Part shown: one piece after another, positions 56,738 through 64,000 of the stretch | Layout of the letters: the number at the start of each line of letters is the position of its first letter | How positions within the stretch are numbered: the first letter of the stretch is position 1 | NCBI GenBank assembly: GCA_001949185.1 | Contig: BDGG01000003.1 | Location: 429,612-493,611, forward strand | Reading direction: 5' to 3' | Length of the DNA stretch: 64,000 bases | From: Ramazzottius varieornatus | Lineage: Eukaryota > Tardigrada > Eutardigrada > Parachela > Ramazzottiidae | Notes under the pieces: model-generated | Database searches by the model: none | Seen by the model: the letters and a program-made list of their open reading frames with translations, nothing else | What the model was told of the DNA's origin: nothing | Program-made: the position numbers and the translations under genes

Positions 56738-57550
56738 TACCTGTTCACAGTTCAACACTGCGATTCAGTTTGTGGATCTAAGACATTCGCCATCTCCCAT
56801 TGGTTTCTCATCGATCACTATTTTATGGATGCTGGCTACAGATTAGCAGGACAAAACTGCGCTCAAATATGGCTAGATCCAGTGTGTGCTAGGCAATGGC
56901 TCTATACTCAACAGCTGTTAGGGACATTGCTCTAGAGTACATTGATCTATTTTATCTACCTAGCCAGAGTGGGGTGACCTAGCTACGAACACACATCCAC
57001 TACCACTCAATTCACCTTCCTGATGGAATCCCTGGCTGGAGCCGCCGTCGGTGCAGATTTCGGACGTATAAGCCAAGCGAGAACCGCCAGTACTGAAGCG
57101 AAGAGGAGGTTATGTGAACAGCAGTTAAACATGGATCAGTCGAATCCTTACCAAGCAAATCACTACCAGGCTTTGAGGAGTAAAGCTAGACACCTCAGGT
57201 TACCGAAGTACTCCGACCTCCAATCGAAGGCGGCACAGCTTTTCTCGTTCCGCATCCTGATTCAATGAGGACCATCCAGAAGCTATGGCTTGAGCTGAGA
57301 GCCTGAAACGGACAGCGATGGATTCATCCATATTCGAAGAGGCGACAAAAAAGTTGTATCTATCAAGAAAAATATCGAACCCAAGGCAACAAAACTAGCG
57401 CCTATCCCCGATCTATTTTCTTGATGTGTGACGGGAAGAGTACGTGCGACGACTTTGCAAGTTCGATACAAGCTGGTCTAACGGATTACAGGCGCCTCAT
57501 GTCATCCGAGTGCAAGTGGGATTTGACAGGTGGAGAATGCAAGCATTCTC
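56738..57550. other. Intergenic region, no gene recognised
   Basis: An 81-codon frame at 57023-57268 (MESLAGAAVGADFGR...) has no recognised family; it lies between two transposon relics. Confidence 0.35.
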
Positions 57551-58296
57551 GGCATGTTCAAAAGCCGGACTGGACGCTTTACGTGGACATTGGACGGACG
57601 ACCATTGGACGGCTGTATTGGACTGCTGGACTGGACAATTTTGATTAAAACTGCGTGATCAACGCCGGAAGCAGAGAAAACATCTTCCGAATAAGATCAC
57701 AATCTGGTAAGACGTAATTTTGACGAGCTACCACTGATATTCAGAAAGTGCGGCACATAAGCTGGGAAAGGCAAGGAACCCCAAAGCAACGGTGACATTT
57801 CAGTGGGGGAACTGCTTAAGACTACCTCATTACAGGTAAGGAGCCATGAACTGCCATCCATGTCATACTGAGTGCAACATTGATTCCCTACGGAAGCAAA
57901 AATCACCGTAGATTTTACGCCTTTATGATTTTTGACTACTTCTCGAGTGTTCCGTGTATTATATGCGGTGCTTTGGGATGAGAATAATTGATCCTCTGTC
58001 TGTATAGACAATGTTATGCCTGAAATGGTTGGCCGCCAGGTTCTGACAGTTTTGCTCACCAAAACTTCGCGGAGTATTTTCGGTTTTGCTCGCCTATACT
58101 TTCTGAATTTCCATGGTATCTCGCCAAATTTTGTCTTACCAGATTGTGATCTCATACGAAGGATATTTTCTCTGCTTCTAGCGTTGGTTACGCAATTTTA
58201 ATCAAAATTGTCTAGTCCAGCAGTCCAGTACACTCGTCCAGCGGTCGTCCGTCCAATGTCCCCGTACAGCGTCCAGTCCAGCTTTTAGAACATGCC
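57551..58296. mobile_element. Foldback element with TGGAC subterminal repeats, copy B
   Basis: GGCATGTTCAAAAGCCGGAC at 57551 pairs with GTCCAGCTTTTAGAACATGCC ending at 58296. TGGAC/TTGGAC repeats fill 57567-57640 and GTCCA repeats fill 58215-58285. Matching inner blocks include ATTTTGATTAAAACTGCGTGA and AATCTGGTAAGAC on both arms. Related to copy A at 47993-48729, with the same tip and repeat arrangement. Confidence 0.8.
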
Positions 58297-59236
58297 TGTC
58301 CTGTTGATGTTCGAGAGGGATTTCATCACAAGTGATGACTGGGGAAAACATTTGGCATTTTTCGAACTCAGGGGAGCATCCAATGCTCCACTGAGTCCGT
58401 TTTTTCCGAGTCTGTTGGAAAATTTCTACACTCTCGAAAACAACTTCGGTTGAGCTCATCGCTGCTGGATTGTTTAGACCAAGATAATTTCTCCTCACAG
58501 CAGAAACAAGTCTAAAAATGATGGATCACAGAAACAGACATCGCGGTTGCGGTAAACGACCAAATACACCGGGAAACTCGAAAAGTCTCTTTTGGAAAAG
58601 GATTATGACTGACAGTCCCCACGGATCTGAGTTCTTTTGCCCGCATAAGTTAAAACAACCTGCTTTACAAATAGACGATCAAGTTTTCAGATCTCAAGCT
58701 TGTGGTTTCTGATCTAGTTTTTTATGACAGGCCCTTTTGCCATCATCAGTAATTTCTTTCGTAAAACGATGGTGAATTCTGTTTTCGGTAATTAGTACAT
58801 TTACCTCTATTTACCTCTAACCCTCCTAGGAAAGTCGGAAATAAAATTAATTTCTTGCAACATCAAAAAAACAGTTCCGTTCCACTCAAATCAACACGCT
58901 CTTTCGAATGAGCCATACATGTTCAGGGACGAAAATGCTCCTGAAGCGAGATATCGCACATCACGTGCCCACAAACTCCAAATTCACCAAATCGTTTAAA
59001 AACATGCTACCTAGGACAACTTTTGACGCCGATTCCGATACGTATGCTAATGGTTTCATTTCCCTCTGTGAAATCTCTCGCATCTGAACTAGGGTCTTCT
59101 GGAGGGTTAGAGGTCAGATACCACAGCCTGCTTTGGTAGCTCTTTAGTTTCGCTCCTCGAGCAAGGAAACGTACTGCATATGAAATAACTAAAAACATGG
59201 CAGACAGTTAGTACAGCTCGTAAAAGAATTGCTATT
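58297..59236. other. Intergenic region, no gene recognised
   Basis: Short unconserved ORFs only. Confidence 0.35.
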
Positions 59237-59380
59237 GTGCTACCAAATTATCGCGCACTCAACCACTTGATCAGTAAATGATGCCCGGGTGAACGCCAGC
59301 GAGGCTAAACTGATAACATCTGATCACACTGGGCAGCGATGACTCACCACGTGGTTCAGTGCGCGATAATTTGGTAGCAC
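59237..59380. repeat. 144-bp hairpin with about 55-bp arms
   Basis: GTGCTACCAAATTATCGCGC at 59237 is mirrored by GCGCGATAATTTGGTAGCAC ending at 59380; similarity continues inward through AACCACTTGATCAGT and ATGACTCACCACGTGG. Non-coding MITE-like hairpin. Confidence 0.7.
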
Positions 59381-60169
59381 TTCAGTGGAATTGTTCGCAT
59401 GAAAACTGAATCTTTTGTCGAAGCCTACGTGGAAAGGATCATCTTGGCTGTAACAGACCGTACACTTGTGACTGTTATCGGTAGGTCGTCCTTCCGTAGA
59501 GAACGCGTGACACTGATGTAGAATATTCGCGAAACATCGCAGCCAACAGGCGCCCGAATAAATCGCATCAAATACTGTAGATCGACGACCCGAATCGATG
59601 ATCGAAGCCAGGGTGTGGATACAAAGAGGCTCTGTAGACCTATGTAAGGTCGATGTGGCGAGGTAAAGCGTGCATGGATGGCTCTCCAAGGACCATCCAA
59701 GCACGGCTCTCTTCGCGAACAGTCGGACATACACTGACGAAGAATTTCAGGACTCATGAGAAAATCACCAATCAGTGCGCGGTTCGGAGGTTCCACACAA
59801 CCGCATCGCAGTAATTGCATCCACCAAGCAGGGATGCAAGACAATACGCGGTGCTCTGCAAGACGGTGACCACCTCTATTATCAAACGAATGCCCCCTCT
59901 CACATGAGTGTATTCCCTCGGAAGCCTGTCACGTGCTGCGCGAAACTTTCGAGGGAACACAGCTTTTTCACTCCGACCCACTCGATTTTTTACGCTCGGC
60001 GGCCCGGCTAACTGCAGTCTGCAGCTCGCTAGTTTACCGTAAAGCAGGCACTAAGCATTGGACATTCCGCCATGACTTGCAGGTCTCTGCGCTATTGTTC
60101 AGGTGATGTATATCCATGTGCAAGGGCTGCAAAGTTGATATTTTCGGATGCAATAAATTGCTTTTATTT
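59381..60169. other. Region with two long overlapping minus-strand frames, unassigned
   Basis: Frames at 59425-59844 (139 aa) and 59381-59734 overlap on the minus strand. One contains a CTVCYSQDDPFHVGF segment that looks protein-like, but I recognise no family and no splice context. Possibly a decayed element ORF. Confidence 0.3.
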
Positions 60170-62663
60170 TTATTCATTTTGCTCGCGTTGTTCACGTAAT
60201 TTTCTAAGATGAAACTGCTCAACCCGGTTAACAGGGAAAGAATGGACAGGCGGTTGTATGCCGCGTCTGAGCAAGTCGCGCTGCCATTGACCCATGGCAG
60301 CTTTGCTGGACACCGCAGGTTCGTTGAAGAGGGCCGAGTCGACGTGTTTGACGTTGACCACTTCCTCCGAGTTGAGATAGACCCAGCGCACACAGTTCAT
60401 CAAGTTGTCCAGGTTTCCTATTCGGCTGGACCGGCTGAAGTTTAGCCATTTAAGTATGGCTTTGTATACGTCCAGTTCCGACTGTCAACAGGAAAGTAAC
60501 CGTGAGTTCGACATTTCTAGTGTGAACGTCGAGAGACTGTGCTGAATTTCATGAACGTACGTCAACGGCTAAGACATCAGAAGCAAGAAACACGGCCAGT
60601 TTCTCGGCCGACCCTGAAATATACAAATAAATTAGACAACGCGGAGCACCAGATAAGTTGAAATAGAAACGGAGAACAGGCGAAACGATACGAAAAACCA
60701 CAAATTACTCACAGCGAAGAAATTCATCTGCGGAAGTAGTGGAGTAAAAATTAAGGTTCGATCTGCGAAAAGAAAACGGCAATCTGATAAACCGCGCTTC
60801 TCCAGCCCGGTACTTGAAGTTACTGTATTCCCCCGATATCTTCGCGAACTCCGTTACTCGTGGCGCTACCTACAGGACGTACGTCATCCATACATACGCG
60901 CCTATCCGCCGTACATCATGTATGTTTCGTAGGTGGCGCCATGGGTATCAGCCTTCGCGGAGATATCGGGGGAATACAGTAAATACGACCGAAGGACGTA
61001 CTTGGTAGGACCAACAGACTTCTCCGAGTGACCGTCCGATAGCGATAATATCCGGGATTCTGAACGAGCCGCATGGGCAGGAATATGAACAGGGACATCA
61101 GAGGCCAGTTTCTGACATATTTTTATTAGGTGGGGTATTTTTAAACTTTCGGCAACCTATGTGAAGCAACCAGGAAGTTGGCAAACAAATCCCTTCAGCT
61201 CAACGATATTTAGAGCCTTACAGTGAGTATTCTGTCGAGGTTATCCTTGATATTACACCGCATGTTGCCCGTGTACATCCAGGCAGCTACCATTTCAATG
61301 GCCGGTGTTTCCAGTCCGCGACTACCGAGATCCACGCTGATCTTCCCGCTCTTCCACAACGAACTCGATTCCAGCCGATTCTGAAGGTCTTGACTAAAGG
61401 TTACCAGGACGGCTTTATGGGCATATAACCGGCCACTTTCGGTGGACAACCTGACGTCGCAATGCCGCTTCCGCTGTCGAAATAAATTTAAGGACCGCGC
61501 TGTTTGCGTATCTGTAAATTAGACCACGATCATAATTATCACTGTACCTCCGAAAATCATATTTCTCTACGTAGGACATGCTGTACGAGAATGCTAGCTG
61601 TGTTGTTCCTTTTGACTCTTGACGAACACCAGCATACAAATATGGAGCAGGAGAAAGTTTTCTACGAGTTTTGCTAGCTGTGGAGAACGATGGCACGGTT
61701 CGGCCTGAATTCTGAGTACGAGGTAAACGACATAATTCGGGCATATCGATTTTCGCACCATAATTCGGGCGACGCGAAAAGTTCGAAGATTATCATCAAC
61801 GCTTGATTTATCTCTCGTCCTACGCCTGTTGATACAACATTAAGCTTTTTAACATTGGACAGACCCATCTCTCATCCAGGCCAAAGTCCCGTAACCACAA
61901 CGCTTTTTCGTCCTCAAACCTATTGAAACCTCAAGGAGAGGGATGAATCTACCTCAGGAAACAAGAAACANNNNNNNNNNNNNNNNNNNNNNNNNNNNNN
62001 NNNNNNNNNNNNNNNNNNNNATTACGCGCAACTGGGGCTGATAAAAAATATGCGCGGATCATGGTGCGAAAACCGCTATGCCCGAATTATGTCGTTTACC
62101 TCGTAAATGGAAAGCAACTTACAATGATCTTCGGAGGCGACTTCCTCTACCCACAACAAGTTCCGTATTTGTTCAACAGATAAAGGTCCTTGTTGGAAGA
62201 ATCGATTGTTGCTCCGCTGCTTGGGTACCGGTAACCTGGGTGGTCGCGGTTGTCGGTGTGCTTTGTACCTCGCGCTAAGTTGGTTAGTATCAAGGAAACG
62301 AAGGGAAGTGGCGTCAGTATCACGGCTTTGTAAATCTGCTTGGTCTTCGTCGCCCGATCCGCGGTGACTACTCCTAATCAGGCTTTTCCTTCTAGTCTTT
62401 TGTGGTCCTGTCCGCACAACGCGACTTTCCTGGCTGGGTTGAAGTTGCGGTGGGCGCAGTGAACCAGCAGTACGATAAGTATGACGGGAAGGCACAGAAG
62501 GGTTGTCGGACTCGTCAGAACTGGTGGATGACTTGTGACGCTGTTGGTGTTGATGTTGCGAAGGACGGGAAGTGGCGCCTTTGGCAGGGGTGGCTTCTTG
62601 AGTGGAACTGCTGGAAGACTTGCTAACACGGAGATTGCTCATCCATCGATCAAAGAGAGACAT
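60170..62663 (-). CDS. BTB-BACK domain protein, one exon probably lost in an assembly gap
   Basis: Likely substrate adaptor for a cullin-3 type ubiquitin ligase, as for most BTB-BACK proteins. Exons seen: 62663-62123, 61473-61222, 61111-61002, 60762-60713, 60613-60561, 60481-60170. The first exon gives 180 residues, mainly Ser/Arg/Gln-rich and disordered, ending near IRNLLWVEEVASEDH. The BTB domain is in exon 61473-61222 (HCDVRLSTESG, LYAHKAVLVTFS, AAWMYTGNM). The BACK domain spans the next exons (ADEFLRWSAEKLAVFLASD, SELDVYKAILKWLNF). The C-terminal part (RRGIQPPVH...) is unassigned; there are no Kelch repeats. Exon 1 ends in phase 1 but exon 61473 starts in phase 0, so an exon is missing, probably within the foldback element and 50-N gap at 61971-62020. 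Confidence 0.8.
61717..62105. mobile_element. Foldback element with assembly gap, inside BTB-BACK intron
   Basis: TACGAGGTAAACGACATAAT at 61717 to TTTCGCACCAT pairs with ATGGTGCGAAAAC to ATTATGTCGTTTACCTCGTA ending at 62105. The tip ACGAGGTAAAC and the repeated TAATTCGGGC match the element at 13545-14455. A 50-N gap occupies 61971-62020. Confidence 0.75.
61971..62020. other. Assembly gap (50 N)
   Basis: Fifty Ns within the foldback element in the first intron region of the BTB-BACK gene. Confidence 1.
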
Positions 62664-62974
62664 GGCTACATTTACCAATTGTGTGTAGTACAGATGACGA
62701 GTGCATGTTTGCCTAACTCCAACGCCATCGATACGCCATCTTTATCACCCATCGTTGCGTAGTTACAGTCCACCCCACAAATTTTAATGCTCCTTCGCGC
62801 ACCCCAAAACATTCCCAATCATCAACTCACGAACAACTTCCACACATAAATTAGCCGCGCAATATGACTTAACTAGAGTAAAGAAAGCGTGTCAAAAGCA
62901 TGGAAGATAGAATTTACGAACCAGATACGTCAACTTGATCTCAAAATAAAGTAACTTTAAGTCTCTTGGTGTTA

Positions 62975-63618
62975 TCACGACCAGTCGTTCTCGCGAGGGA
63001 CACTCGGTGGTCGTCTCGTCTGTGTAATCTGAGGCCGAGGTACGCTACGAGAGTACTCGTCATCACTCAGTTCGAGAGATGAGTCAGCTGTGAGGACCCG
63101 TCGGGCGTCTTCGTCACCTTCTTGACAAGGCAGGAGAAATATCGCCGGGATATTCTTGTCGTCTGCCCCAGGATGCAACTCGTGCGACTCACCTGTAAGC
63201 AAAACGAAAACGTTACTCAAAAGCCTTGTCAGTTCCAAATCTCAATATGTAGGACAACGGCAAATGATTTCGCCCAGATTCTTATTTCAAGTGACGCATA
63301 TTTTCATTGTCGTTGGCTGATAGCGTACACCGCTTGGGAAAATTGCTCTGGTTGAAATCATTTAGCCACACCCACATTTCATCTTTCGTACGCTTCCGGA
63401 AGCAAACCCTTCTGAAGGTTTCGAAATCGACAAAAAAGAAATATTTCACCAGGTTGGAGAGCGGCCAACGCAGCGATGAGACGTGAGTCAATCACAGGTT
63501 CCTCTTCCCGAACAGGTTCCCAACCGACCGGAGGCGAAGCGGGTGGCGAAATGAGGAATTGCTTCTCCATGGGAGGTAGTTCGAGTAAATCTGCATTCTT
63601 TCTGCCCAGAAGTAAGTC
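62975..63618 (-). CDS. Calcipressin (RCAN/sarah), 3' two exons; 5' part not found in window
   Basis: Regulator of calcineurin. Exons 63618-63450 and 63192-62975 join in phase (128 codons plus stop). The family signature KQFLISPPASPPVGW is present, followed by EEPVIDSRLIAALAALQPGESHELHPG split over the intron, then IPAIFLLPCQEGDED, a Ser/Asp/Glu-rich linker, and the C-terminal calcineurin-docking PQITQTRRP (PKIIQTRRP in vertebrates). The N-terminal RRM-like domain is not visible between 63619 and 64000, so its exons must lie beyond the right edge. The gene is on the same strand as the BTB-BACK gene, with 311 bp between this stop codon and the BTB-BACK ATG. Its intron holds a degenerate CAAGTGACGCA hairpin. 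Confidence 0.9.
63288..63336. repeat. Degenerate CAAGTGGCGCA-type hairpin (RCAN intron)
   Basis: CAAGTGACGCA ... AGCGTACACCGCTTG, 49 bp, with several mismatches to the family in the L3MBTL introns. Confidence 0.45.
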
Positions 63619-64000
63619 CTGCAAAACAACAGAAGAAATCTTCCTACATCCCTGAACACAAAGATGCTAGACTACAGATGCTAGATAACAAAGAACGTTT
63701 ATCGAGTTTCAGATTGTGCGTTTTCCTCGGTAATACCATGCCTCAACAGCGGAGCAAAAGGAGTTAGAGGACCATCGAGTTCCGTAACATGAACAGGTCA
63801 TCATTAGCCGTTTTTACCATATTGCTTGCCAGATTTTCCGCAGTGATACACAGCGTGATCCTGATTTGGTTTGCATTTTATGTGGGGGGTATTTGAATGT
63901 CATACGGTCCTCGTTTTGTTCGGATGTTTCTCTGAACCAGCGTCGAATATGGTTGTGACAAAGTGCAATAACAGCGTCAAGCTTATCGCAAGAGGTCGCA
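63619..64000. other. Intron or 5' flank of calcipressin gene
   Basis: No RRM-like coding exon of RCAN can be read here on the minus strand; probably intron leading to exons outside the window. Confidence 0.45.

Overview
This is eukaryotic, animal nuclear DNA: every recognisable gene is split by GT-AG introns, mostly 60-250 bp, and the proteins are metazoan (nuclear receptor, RPGRIP1L, L3MBTL, calcipressin, M13 peptidase). The ligand-binding domain of the nuclear receptor is of ecdysone-receptor type, which points to an ecdysozoan. Compact introns, lineage-type GPCR-like genes and many small DNA elements would suit a tardigrade, but the species is an inference. Exon coordinates below were built by joining splice sites so that reading phase and family similarity both hold.

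Layout: 4359-8444 (+) divergent EcR-like receptor; 9981-10826 (-) broken GPCR-like pseudogene; 12355-13221 (-) Rab11-like GTPase; 14883-17473 (+) DNA polymerase kappa; 20994-24912 (+) neprilysin-family M13 peptidase; 25790-27478 (+) a short secreted ORF and a lysine-rich low-complexity protein; 30193-31320 (-) DJ-1/PARK7; 32866-39156 (-) RPGRIP1L; 40070-42473 (-) PLRG1; 43014-47729 (+) L3MBTL-type MBT protein, head to head with PLRG1; 51114-51851 (+) 5-TM GPCR-like protein; 60170-62663 (-) BTB-BACK protein interrupted by an assembly gap; 62975-63618 (-) 3' part of calcipressin (RCAN), continuing toward the right edge. The genes are unrelated housekeeping, signalling and ciliary functions; there is no operon.

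The spaces between genes are dominated by DNA-transposon relics: a dead pogo-like element with its transposase and 40-bp inverted ends (55018-56737), a TTAA-bounded (piggyBac-like) element with one full and one truncated copy, a hAT-like element with a decayed 8-bp duplication, and at least eight long foldback (hairpin) elements. Both 50-N assembly gaps sit inside foldback elements. A family of roughly 50-bp hairpins beginning CAAGTGGCGCA is concentrated in introns of the L3MBTL gene.

The most unusual protein features are the altered P-box and lengthened first zinc finger of the EcR-like receptor, and the paired loss in the M13 peptidase of two cysteines that form a disulphide in neprilysin.
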